NCBI GenBank assembly: GCA_036245805.1
Contig: BTRK01000003.1
Coordinates: 19,867,292 to 19,931,291 of the forward strand
DNA: 64,000 nucleotides
DNA from: Pristionchus mayeri
Taxonomy: Eukaryota > Nematoda > Chromadorea > Rhabditida > Neodiplogasteridae
Reading direction: 5' to 3'
A model generated the notes under the pieces. It searched no databases. It was not told the origin of the DNA and saw nothing but the letters and a program-made list of their open reading frames with translations. This document shows positions 34,410 to 46,300 of this stretch, piece by piece. Position 1 is the stretch's first letter, and every line of letters starts with the position of its first letter. Made by a program: the position numbers and the translations under genes.

Positions 34410-35509
34410 TTAAAGTCGAAACTCCCAGTTGACATCTTCATACAAAGTTCTGCGAAATGGGTCTATCTTGAACATGTCAACACGGTAATAGGGTGGTTGA
34501 TGGACGGCTCTGAGAGCTGTTTGAGTTTTCCAGTCAACCATTCCCTTATACGGATAGAAGATGCGACCATTATTGATATTTTCGTATTTAAGATTGGGAC
34601 AGTCAATCATGCTGTCGAATGATACCATCGAGGTGGCGAAAGAGACGAATTTCTTGTCGGATGGACTCTGGCACATGATATAAATTCAAAAATTGGTATA
34701 TGTATAAATTAACGTTTAATTTTAAAAATGTAAAACATTAAAAAAAAATTTTGTATTTCCAAAAAAAAAAAATTTTGTATTTCCGATACTTAAAATATAC
34801 ATGATTTACGCGTTAATAACATTGAATCACTTATTATATGTCTAACCACCTCAAACACTCGGAGAATTCCTTCTGCTGTAAAGCATCCCTTGTCCAAGAC
34901 TGCATGATTCGAATTCGAGGAAATGTGAAGAAGAGTCCCGTCGTCAATCAACAAGTCGTCCATCACCACTTCTTTCATCTACAACGTCTTCAATGTCTCA
35001 TTCATACTTTAATATTATCATGGTATTAGTCTATTTAGATCCATGGAACCTATCAACACAGATTCACAAATTCCAAAAATCGAGAACCTCTCCCCTATTT
35101 TCGGTCTTATTCGTTGTATACACGAAAATAATAAAACGAACCGAGCTTGTCCACGATTTCCAATCAATGCGCAACTTGTCCATCTTGGGGAGCTGCTTCA
35201 ACATTTTCCTCGTTCGAGTCATATCAAAGTCGGCCGTAGATGCATTCAAAGTGAGAGCAATTTGAACTTTCTCCAGATTTCTATCTCTTGTCAAGGAGGA
35301 AATTAACCTGAAATTGAATCCATTGCTATTGAATCGCAGGTGTTCTAGATAGTGATGAACCTATACGATAAGGATACTCACTCGAAAACATCTGATGATT
35401 TTTCGGAAGCCGGCTTACAGAAGCCGTCAATTGCCAGCATTTCGTAGGACACAGTCTTGAGAAGAGTTGATAGCAACTGAAGCTCGGCTTCACTCGTAGT
35501 TTGCACACA
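34410..35509 (-). pseudogene. F-box family member lacking its F-box half (gene A)
   Basis: Four minus-strand exons correspond to exons 4-7 of the local F-box family: 35509-35382, 35307-35142, 34978-34850 and 34667-34410. They stay open and in phase (TSEAELQLLSTLLKTVSY; FDMTRTRKMLKQLPKMDKLRIDW; DDLLIDDGTLLHI; a C-terminal YYRVDMFKID domain). Exons 1-3, including the F-box, are absent upstream, where promoter-like sequence paralogous to the next gene begins directly. The last exon also seems to use an acceptor 12 bases inside the usual start (GTGCCAG/AGTCC). Without an F-box it could not bind SKP1; it is either a decapitated pseudogene or a C-terminal-domain-only protein. Confidence 0.7.
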
Positions 35510-36560
35510 CTGAATATAATATTGACGATCAGAAATCAACAAAAGTAATGCAAAACAAATATAGAGCGAAAGATGGAGAGAATTAAAAAATGAAGAGAGA
35601 ATACAAGATAATAATAGAAAGGATAGAGGAGGAGAGGAGAGAGGGAGGGCAAGAGAGAGAAAAGTTGGCAGAATGAATCACTGATGTCATCTCTTATACA
35701 CTATGGGTTGGACATAGGATGTTTCCTGTCTGGACGTCCAATCACCCATCGTTACGACTAATTCATACGAGGATGGATGCATCAGACTTCTCCCCACTCG
35801 TCTCTCTCTCTTTCACTGCCGTCACAGGGTACTCGATACAGGAGAATGGGGTGTTTTACAGGGTCGAAATGTTATGGGAGTTAATGATGGGTTGAGCACT
35901 GCCATTTCATCCGATCAATGCTGTTTACAATGGATTCGATTCAATCTCTATTCAATAGAAATCTTGAGGGGCTATGTATTGACGACCAGTTCTCATTGAC
36001 TGGAACCCTCATATGTTTTGAAATCGTCGTTATCTATCGACAAGAATGCTCTCTCGTATCAGGGGAACTCCCATTGAGTAAAATTCGCATCACAGAAAAC
36101 AGTATAGGCGGATCCGACAAAGAGAAGCAGACCGGTAGAACGTTTCAGATTTGAAACATCCTTTCAGCTAGCCCTAAGATTTTGCTGAGAGTTCACTGCT
36201 GAGTTTTGTTCAGAACATTGAATTCGGGATGGGCGGTTCAAGTAAGGAACCTGAAGATTACCATTTATTCCGAAGTGAGGCATGTGGCTCATAGTTACAT
36301 TAGTGAGGGGAGATATGAAGGAAAGTTAGCATAAGCAAGATAAGTAGTTGCAACGAAATAAGACTCATCCGGTTGATGGCTCATGCATCTTCCAACCCGA
36401 GAAATGGCCGAAGGAGTCACCAGTGCAGATCCTCCTCGAAGTGGAAACATTAAAGGAGTAGCTGAAGGCACTCAAGGGTAATGAGGAAGAGGGAATGGAA
36501 TCTGGAGTAGAGGCAGACGATGGAAACTTCGAGATTCTTCCCATCCCTCTCTTATCCGTC
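35510..36560. repeat. upstream region paralogous to 38640-40130
   Basis: Shares order and many phrases with the region upstream of the next F-box gene, for example GGCGGATCCGACAAAGAGAA, TCCGGTTGATGGCTCATGCA and the GAATGAATCACTGATG block. This is the footprint of a segmental tandem duplication. No coding exon found. Confidence 0.65.
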
Positions 36561-36890
36561 TGATCCCACTCTATACATGACAGGGGTTCTGCAGCCCTGA
36601 GAAGAATTCAACAAAGAAGAGACTATACGGACCTAAGAAGAACGATTCCTATTTCTGATGGCTGGCCGTAACCCCATTTGGCAACGACAAATACTTTTTT
36701 AAGATTCTTTTGAGGACATTGTTTTAAAAGTTTGTTAATCTTCCCGGGTCTTCCCGCGAGAAAAACAACTTCAATGTGGGACTGATTAAAAAATAATAGG
36801 AAAATACACATATTTGTATTTATCAAAGTCAAAAGATCAATACAATGTAGAAAGAGAGGAAACAAATGATGTAAGAAAGAATTGGAACGT

Positions 36891-38586
36891 TTAAAATCGA
36901 AACAACCAGTCGACAATTTCATATAACGGATTCTCTTCCTGGTCGATCTTGCAAATGTCAACACGATAAAAGGCTTTTTGATGGATTGCTATAAGAGCTG
37001 TTCTAGATTCCCTGTCAATAATCGTTTTACAAGGGAGGGAGCGACGACGTACATTGACCTTATCTTAATTGAGATTTTGACTGCTAAACAGATCGTCGAA
37101 TGTGTCCTTCGGAGTGACGAAAGAGATGAATTTTGTGTTGAGCGAAGTCTGGCGCATCATCTGAGTTAAACAATATGTAAATAAGAACATGTATTTTCAG
37201 AACAAAGAAAATATTTAGAAAAAAATTCAATTTTCACATTGTCTTATATTACCAATACCACAAATATACTGTTATATGCATTGATCATACTTATACGCAC
37301 CTCAAACATTCGGAGAATTCCTCGTGATGTGATGAATCCCTTGTCCAAGTCTGCATGATTCGTATTCAAAGCAATTTGAAGAAGAGTCGATTCATCGAGC
37401 AACCAGTCATCCATCACGAATTTTTCCATCTAAAACAACTTCAATTTTCCCATTCAAAGTTCATTCTCCCTCTTTTCGGTCTTATGCATTATCTAAAAAA
37501 TACTCGAAAAAATATAAAAACGAACCGAGTTTGTCCACGGTATCCAATCAATGAGCAATTTCTCCATAGAGGGGAGCTGTTTCAACATTTTCCTCGTTCG
37601 AGTCATATCAAATGCGGCCGTAGAAGCATTCAAAGTGAGAGCAACTGGGATGTTATCCAGATTTCGATCTCTTGTCAAAGAGAAAATTAATCTGAAATCG
37701 AATCCAATTCTAGTGAATCATATACTCTTTAAATATATCAACAAATTAAATATGTCAACTTTAAATATGCGAACAAATAACTAATAACTCACTTGAACAC
37801 ATCTGATGATTTGTCAGAATCCTGCTTACAGAAGCCGTCAATTGCCAGCTTCTTGTAGGCCACAGTGTTAAGTAGTGTTGATAATAGCATAAGCTCGGCT
37901 TCACTCGTAGTTTGCGAAATCCGAATTTGATTTTTAACGATCTGTGATCAATAAATATATTTTAACATTAATATAATCTCTAATTATGAAAAATCATAAA
38001 TAAATAGGTGAAAACCTTTAATTGGAGAGTGTGGCAGATTTGAGAATGTTGCGAGGTAAATCTTCCATTGGATTGGAATAGACGTATTTGATAGCAGTTT
38101 TCGTATTAATTGCATTAACCAGAACTTTGACTCCGCGAGAAGTCTGAAAATAATTCAATAAACATTTTATACACTATATTTTCATCATAATCTCACATAA
38201 ATTGGGATAATAAATTCTGTAAAATAAATCGAAGCAACAAACCCTCTGGAGAATTATTTTCTTGAAATGTTTTTTGCCAAGTTTGAAGTCCAATTCTCTG
38301 AATCTCCTGCATGTCATTCCAAGAGGAAGTCGATCATCCGTAGTCAGATTCCCGAAGATCATCAACCAGATTTCATCGGGAAGAAAGGGCAATTCCTTCT
38401 GGAATATGAGATTTGCATGATTATGAATTGTTAATATTTGAATGTAAGACTCATTAGGAGCATATGATTTCGCACTTTGAATTGTTGATCTGTGAAAAGC
38501 GAGTGGTGATTGTTTCGTAACACTCTCTTCTGAAGATTTGATGAGTAGACCGACAATGAGTTATTCGTATCTGAAGGCATCGTAAT
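36891..38586 (-). pseudogene. F-box gene with a premature stop (gene B)
   Basis: Seven exons: 38586-38476, 38398-38243, 38144-38016, 37941-37793, 37691-37526, 37429-37301 and 37160-36891. Exon 2 encodes a clear F-box (LPFLPDEIWLMIFGNLTTDD, then RLPLGMTCRRFRELDFKLG), which would bind SKP1 in an SCF ubiquitin ligase; the rest would recognise substrate. Exon 3 differs from the paralogue at 53496-53630 by a +1 and a -7 change that together keep the frame but alter about 22 residues. The last exon has a TAA where gene A has TAC (Tyr), removing about 58 C-terminal residues although the frame is open beyond it. It could be a recent pseudogene or a functional truncated allele. Confidence 0.7.
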
Positions 38587-39053
38587 CTGAAACAAATATT
38601 TCTTCTTGCTGAATGTAGTCAGTAACTGAATAAAAATAGACTACAGGATAGATAGAAACGATCGAGGGAAAGGTGGAGAAGGGGGAAGGGGAGAGAGGGA
38701 GAATGAGATAAAAATGTGGCAGAATGAATCACTGATGCTTTCTTGTCTCATTATATACTCTGGGTAGGACATCGGATGCTTCTTGTCTGGACTTCCAGTT
38801 ACCTAGGTATATGGCTAGTTCTTACAGTGAGTCCTTCAGCATGGAAGCATCCGACCCCTCCTCCTCTTCTCACCCTGGATCACTGCCGCCACTGGGTATT
38901 CGGTACGGAGAATACAGGAAAATGGCTCGTATTTCATGATGGAAATGTTCAAGGGAGAGAATGAAGAATTAAGCATCTCATTGTTTCCGTGCATTGACCA
39001 TGACAATAGGGAATGGCGAATAATGTTGATTCAATTCTATCTCTGTTCAACTA
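38587..39053. other. upstream region of F-box gene B, left part
   Basis: A purine-rich tract (38665-38705) is followed by sequence paralogous to 35640-35950. It probably includes the gene B promoter. No coding feature. Confidence 0.45.
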
Positions 39054-39564
39054 CAGTGCCGCACGGCCTCCTCCCAGACGAGCGCGGCGCGGGGGGTCGC
39101 ATTAGGTCGCATCACTCCCAGAGACACTTCAAAGTGTGTATTTTTCGCTGAATTTTCGGCTTTGGGTTCTTCTGATGACTACCAATCGATTTGCGAAATC
39201 TGCGTTTCAAAATATTAAGTTTGAGCTTCTGTTCGGATAGGTCATCTTTGGAGTCCCTCTCATCCCCCTTCCCTCATTTCCCTACGATACGATTCCTCTT
39301 CATTCTGGCTAGTGAGCGGTGTAGTAGGGAAATGAGGGGAGGAGATGAGAGGGACTCCAAAGATGACCCATCCGCATAATAACTCAAACTGAATATTGAG
39401 AAACGCAGATTTCGCAGATCGATAGGTAGTTATCAGAAGAACCCGAAGCCGAAAATTCAGCGAATAATACACACTTTGAAGTGTCTCTGGGAGTGATGCG
39501 ACCTAATGCGACCCGCTGCGCCACGCCGCGTCACGCTCGTCTGGGAGGAGACCGTGCGGCACTG
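39054..39564. mobile_element. 511-bp Tc1/mariner-type MITE
   Basis: Nearly a full-length foldback: CAGTGCCGCACGGCCTCCTC at the left end pairs with its complement at the right end, and the arms extend about 240 bp each to a short loop near 39290-39330. TA flanks both sides. No coding capacity. The paralogous region at about 35950 lacks it, so it inserted after the segmental duplication. Confidence 0.85.
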
Positions 39565-39566
39565 TA

Positions 39567-40359
39567 TAATTCGCATATACTGGGCCATATGTCTTGAACT
39601 CGTCGTTATCTTTCGACCAGAGTGTTCTTTTACATCAGGGTAACTCCCATTGAGTAACTGATATTAACATGACAGAAAATAGTAGAGGCGGATCCGACAA
39701 AGAGAAGCAGACTTGAAACATCCGGTCACCTAGGCCAAAGAATTTGCTAAGAGTTCATTGCTGAGATTAGTTTAGGTCATCATTCTAATTGCTTTCATGA
39801 TGGGCGGTCCAAGTGAGGAACCTGAAGAGCACCATTGAATCCGGCGTGTGGTTCGTAGTTACTTCATTGGGATGAGGGAAGAAGGGAGTAGAGTAGAGGC
39901 AAAATAAGTAGTGGTAATACAACGAAAGAAGACGGATCCGGTTGATGGCTCATGCATCTTTCAACACAAGAAATGCCTGAAGGAGTCAAAAGTGCATATC
40001 ATTCGAAGTGGAAGCTTCGAAGGAGATTCAGAAGGCAATCGAGAGTGACGAGGGCATGGAATCTGGAAGCGATGAAGACAATGCAAACTGCGAGATTCCC
40101 ATCACTCTCTTATCCTTCTGATTCAATTCCATAATGAACAGATATTCTGAAACCCGGAGATGAAATCAGGAAAGATCCTACGATGCCAACTTAACGCAAA
40201 TATTACACGAGGGAAATATTTGGCGCACAATGAAAAGCCAATTCGGTCAAACACTCACCGGTTTCAATGTACAATCATTATTATTAATTTATCAGTCTTG
40301 TCCATTTAAATACAATTTAGCGGTGAAGAACAATGATTAAATTCAATATTCTCGAATGA
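39567..40359. other. upstream region of F-box gene B, distal part
   Basis: Paralogous to about 35980-36560. No gene recognised. The left boundary abuts the 3' end of the next minus-strand F-box gene. Confidence 0.45.
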
Positions 40360-43300
40360 TTAAACTTTGAACCAGGCGATATCTTCATACAAACGCTGAG
40401 ATTTGTTGTCGAACTTGAACATTTCAACACGATAACACGCGTGTTGATTGACAACTCGAAGAGCAGTTTGAGTTCTTCTGTCAAACATTGCCATATGAGG
40501 AATATTATGGTGGCGAACAATTTCATAGTTCAAATCGGGAAGATTGAAAATTGCATCGATTGTGTGCTTAGGCACCATGAAAGAGACCAATTTCTTGTCG
40601 AGCACAGACTGGCAAACAATCTGAATTTACAAATAATCAATAACAAATAACAAATAATAAAAATATGTTATTATATGTAAATTTGTTTAAAGATATGTTA
40701 TTATTATGCTATTCTCACCTCGAACACTCTAAAAATTCCAGCTACTGTGAAGTATCCCTTCTCCAACTCTGCATGATTTGTGTTCAGAGCGACATGAGTG
40801 AGAATTTCGTCGTCCATCAGCCATTCATCCAAGATCACTTCTTCCGTCTAAAATATGCCGTAAATTTTGTGATGTCAATTTTTCCCTAGTATCTACCATT
40901 CAATATTCTCAGCCAAGCCTCGTTTCTAAGATTGACAATAGTGCGCACAAACAGAGTCGTAATACCTAGTCAAGAACAATATCTTGTTTCTTTTTCTATC
41001 ATGTCGTCGTCGAAAGTCTTGCCAATGGGGAAATAATGAACACTAACCGAGCTTTCCCCTGATGCACTCAACCTAAACTGGATCTTCAGCTTGTCGATCT
41101 TTGGGAGTTTCTTCAGCATCTCTCTCGTTCGAGTCACATCGAAAGTATCCGTAGAGGCATTCCAAATGAGAGCAATTGAGACATTCTCCAAATTCCGATT
41201 TCTCATTGAGAAAAATAGACTGAAATCGAATTAATTTAAATTGAATCTTGTGCGTTCTATCAGGTTGTCAAGAAAGTAATGTTAGATTTTCAAATGTTCG
41301 ATTATGCGGTACCCCGTCTTTTGTTGCCGTCTGATTAACATATTGCTATATAAGTTCGCTGAATACATGGATACTGTTTTCATCGCACATTGGTGCAAGC
41401 CTATCCAATAGGTATTGAGGTCACGAGATCAAGTCAAAGGTGCATCAGCAAATAGTTGAACGAATTTCGTTTTGGCCCAGCAATCCGTGGAGAGCTAAGA
41501 TATTACAAATATTATGCCACAGCCCAAACATAAGACATACGTATACTACAATACAGCATACGAACCTGGTCCGCTGTGAAAGGCCTGTCAGAAAATGCAC
41601 CCATTTATGATCTTGGCCCTAATTGAACATCAACGGAAATATTTATTTTCACAGCGTATGCGGTACAATATACAGTCGCGCCGGAAAGTCACCGTACACT
41701 TTTTCAATTTGTTGTATCTTTTTGCCCAGGAAATGCATCATTCTGGCACTCAAGTATTATGTTCCAAATCCATTATGATCGTGGTATTATGGTATGACGT
41801 CATCGCATAGTTATTGCGTAGTGATGACGGAATCAATCTGCACTTTTTCAAAATGACATTATTCTTACATAGATTTTTTCCTGTTCGCCATATTTTCTGT
41901 GATTGGAGATATGACCGAGGCCTACCCAGAATAAATTGTTGAAGGTGCTGCTCGGTCGCACATTTGCTGCAGCAAAACTGCAAAAAGAGGATCTGAAATT
42001 CGGAACTCGGCGTCCAGAGTAGCTAGGGACCCGTTCAAAGCACCAAAATGATCGCCATCATGAGTACACATGATTCTGATAATAAGAATACGATATCTCA
42101 TAATTTCCTTCAGGGCATGAAAAAATCACTTTTTTGCATGACCATTTTTTGGACATCCATAACTTTACGGAAAAGTTTAATAAAAATCTGATTTTTATCT
42201 GGTAATGTTCAAAATGTATTGAAGAACTGAATTCCAACTTTTTAGAGTGTTTGGATATCTTTCCAGCCCGCGGCGGGCGTTTGTCGTAGGTATACTAAAC
42301 ACCCTGTTTACACCCTGTTTAACACCCTGTTAACACCCTGTTAACACCCTGTTTAACACCCTGGTCGGAAAACACCCTGTTTACGCAGTCTCGTCGTCTG
42401 CACTCTCTCGCCCATAGGGGTAAACAAGGTGTTTCCCGACCCTACTATACCTCCTAAAAACGCACACCGCGGGTCGGAAAGATATCCAATCACTCTAAAA
42501 AGTTGGAATTCGGTTCTTCAATATATTTTGAACATTACCAGATAAAAATCACATTTTTAATAAACTTTTCAGTAAACTTATGGACGTCCAAAAAATGGTC
42601 ATGCAAAAAAGTGATTGTTTCATGCCCTGAGGGCAAATTTTGAGATATTGCTTTCTCATTCTCAGGATCATCTGGATTCACGATGGCGATCATTTTGATG
42701 CTTTGAACGGGTCTCTAGCTACTCTAGAAGCCGAGTTCCGAATTTCAGATCCTGTTTTTGTAGCTTCGCTTCAGCAAATGTGCGACCGAGCAGCACCCTC
42801 AAAAATTTACTCTGGGTAGGCCTCGGTCATATCTCCAATCACAGAAAGTATGGCGAACAGGAAAAAATCTATGTAAGAATAATGCCGTTTTGAAAAAGTG
42901 CAGAGTGATTGCGTCGTCACTACGCAATAACTACGCGATGACGTCATACCATAATATCATGATCATAATCTCCGATGGATTTGGTACATCATACCTGAGT
43001 TCCAGAATGATGCATTTCCTGGGCAAAAAGATACAACAAAGTCAAAAAGTGTAAAGTGACTTTCCGGCGCGACTGTATGTATCGATCTCCAATGTAGGAA
43101 AATTAAAAATATGTCCCATTGTCAACTTAAAATTGTATTTATATGAACATGCAATACTTCTACGAAAAACATGCAGCATTCATCAACCTGACATCGAAAT
43201 TTTAACATCGAAATCCGAATATTCGAAAATGCCCTGTTTTCAGGATTGGTGAAAAATCCGAACTTTTGGACTTAACTGTTACAGCAACTCTTTATCTATC

Positions 43301-46300
43301 ACTATTCGGCTGGGCTAAATCAGGGGCTAACTCCCATTTGGGTAAAAGTATTCATTCACCGAACATCAAAAATCGAAATTTTGACAATGTTGCCCCTTAA
43401 TCAACAATACTGAAAATATATTGTTTCTAAAAGCTGAAAAGGCGAGAGTATAAATGTTTCTCGGTAATATGCAGCAGCATAGTGTACCATGGAAGCGCAC
43501 TCATTTGCATGTCAGTCTGAATGTGTCTCGAAGCAGGAAACGATAAAGCTTGCGAAGTGATACTTCCGAAATGTTTGAATTCAAGGCTGTTCAAGTCTAC
43601 CTATATTAAAGCAGTCATGATCCCAGACATATCATTCAAAAGAACTGTGTTTGGACATATCAATGCACCATATGAGAATGAACAGCCATTTGTCCCCACT
43701 AAATATGAGAGGCGGGAAATATGTTTATAAATTTTTGAAAATTTCAAATTTCTCACAACTTAGATTTCCAGGATATCCAAAAAGCATGACTCGATTCGAA
43801 CAGATGCATATATGGGCCGAGTCAACTCCTAATATATTCCACCGAGCTAGCTTGAGATCTTAAACGATAAGGATTTTAGGCGGGCTAAAACATCATGGTC
43901 CAAATCTAACATTACTTTCTTGACAACCTAATACTTATAACAGTGAGTAACTGGTATACTCACTCGAACACTTCTGAAGATTTGTCGGAAGCCGGCTTAC
44001 AGAAACATTCAATTACCAACTTCTTGTAAGTCACAGTCTTGAGTAGTGTTGATAATAGCCTAAGATCTGCTTCACTCGTAGTTTCCGCAATCTGAATTAA
44101 TTTTTTCAACATCAGTGATCATTTAATAATAATTTATCTACGCCCGAGGCGCGACGAAACAGTAAGGTACATGAGTGATCAAATAGCAAGGAAATGGGAA
44201 TTGACTCTCAGTAATTATTCAGTGTGGGAGAGTATGGCGATTAAGGGGTGGTTCAGTAATCGGCGCTCGAATACTCGTATGTTGGGGGCGGATCGAATTT
44301 CTTCAGGGAGTTGGGAATACCATCTGGATGTTCTAACAGGAAAGGAATGAAATCTAGAAGTGCTGGTGGTCAGTTCGATATTGATACCAAATGTTGATGT
44401 TCGATCTCGCTGGTCTCGTTGAGGTTTGTATACATAGAATGATGAACGGGGAATAATAGTGGATCCAGTCATAATCATATAAGTCATACAAATATCACCT
44501 ATGACTCTCCTCTCAGTAAGCGGGCGCAAGCCAAGAAGTTTCAAACGATCGGGGTAGGAGGGTAGAGAAAGAGGATAGGAAGGAGAGGGGAAGCAACGAT
44601 AAAATACTTGACGGGTGAAAATATGTTGAACTTTCTCAAGAGTTTCAATGTCAGATAAGTAATGAGGATTTCAAAAAGGAGAAGCAAAGTCAAGGAGGGG
44701 AAGGACATACGCTTTGTAACTACGAAGAAGGATGGTGGGGCAGTTGAATGGGAAGGCTTTGAGGAGCAGGAATAACTTAGAGGTGGCTTTCTGAGCACGG
44801 TTTCTAATAGAACAAGAATTCTTGAGGTCAGAGCGGACTTGAACACCTAGATCACGGACGTTATTCTCGAGGGGTAACTGAATGGAATTAATATTGTAGC
44901 GAGGGGAGGATTATTTGGAGCCTATACGAAGATGAGAGCATTTAGAAGCAGATAGAGTCAATTGGTTGAGTTGGGTCCATTCAAAGAGGCAATGAAGGGC
45001 AGATTGAAATTCAGAAGTAATAGCAGAGTTGGTCGGCTTATTGTAGGAGATGTACAACTTAACATCATCAGTAGGGATGACAATTCAAGGATGAGAGGGA
45101 GCCCTCCCTCTCGATTCTCCACAGCATGCAAATCGCATCATTCCTTGGAGGAGGACGAGAGAGAGCGGTCATCCTCCTTCAAGGATTGCTATCCTTGAAG
45201 GAGGATCATGGGTAAAAAGGTGCTTAACGTCCATCAAAACGTTCAAAATTTTAGGATTTGCATCTCACCAATGAGTGCAACGTGATTAGAGTAGTTTAGA
45301 TTGATTTCTGTTACCTGTCGTTCCCAGACGATTCTGATGAAAGCATGCTTGTTTTACCTATTATTCCTATTTCTGTGTCTCAAATCTGGTATGCTGCATC
45401 TAGTACCATCAAGTAGACTACGTCAAAAGTATTAGGCCTATCTCAGAATACTAGGGCTATCAACAGATAGTCGAAACAATACGGAAGTTAGTCACTTTTC
45501 CCACTTCATTCCGCTCATTCCCGTAACTTCTTACTAAAAGAGATGTGATTAGACCTTACAATGTATAAAGTGTCTTTTCCTAGTACTAAGTAAGTGCAAT
45601 TCAATGTTTGATTCAGAACGAGCTCGAAAACACGCTAGAATAAGAAGCGTGCATTCAAAAGTCCCATCGGTGACCTCGCGAATATAGGAAATCAATGTAA
45701 AGTGACCTCATTTCAAAGTTCTCGTTATGATTATGCAAATCCTCAAGTTTAATGTCTTTTTGTCAACTCAAAGCACTGTTTCATCCCCAATCCTCCTTCA
45801 CGGGTCGCCATCCTTGAAGGAGGATCGCCGCTCTCTCCCATCCTCCTCCAAGGAATAATGAGGCAATTTGCATCAGCCGCCCTCCCTTGTCCCTTGAATC
45901 ATTGAATTGTCATCCCTAATCATCAGCATAACATTGGACGGATACGTTGTGAAACTTTGATAGGAGACGAGAAAGGTCAGCTAGATAAATGGAGAAGAGA
46001 ATAGGTCCTAGGACACTGCCTTGTGGTACTCCTGAGAGGATGGGGAAGGGGTCGCTAGTGACGGGGGGCAAACGAACGGAGAAAGTGCGGTTGGATAGGA
46101 AGGAGTCAATCCATGATAGCAGATTACCATGGATACCGTAATGAGATAATCGAGCCATTAATTTAGGGTAGGGAACAACATCAAAAGCACGAGTGAAATC
46201 AATGTAAACTACATCAGTTATAAGCTTTTTAGAGTAAGAATTTGTCCAATCATTATGACAAGTCAATAAATTAGTAACAACACTAGCACCAGAGCGGAAA

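Larger units (their letters stand above)
41260..43931. mobile_element. 2.7-kb mariner-type element in intron 4 of gene C
   Basis: Ends TCAGGTTGTCAAGAAAGTAA and its complement, with TA on each side. It contains a nested 1.4-kb Tc1-type foldback element (41673-43075). No intact transposase. The outer parts may hold a decayed one. Confidence 0.75.

Noticed and set aside
38016..38144. Exon 3 of gene B as a simple frameshifted pseudo-exon
   Set aside because: Counting both indels (+1 and -7) shows the frame is kept and open; the earlier impression came from missing the extra base.
42297..42385. Possible CRISPR-like array of ACACCCTGTT repeats
   Set aside because: Units are 10-14 bases with no regular spacers, within a eukaryotic foldback element.
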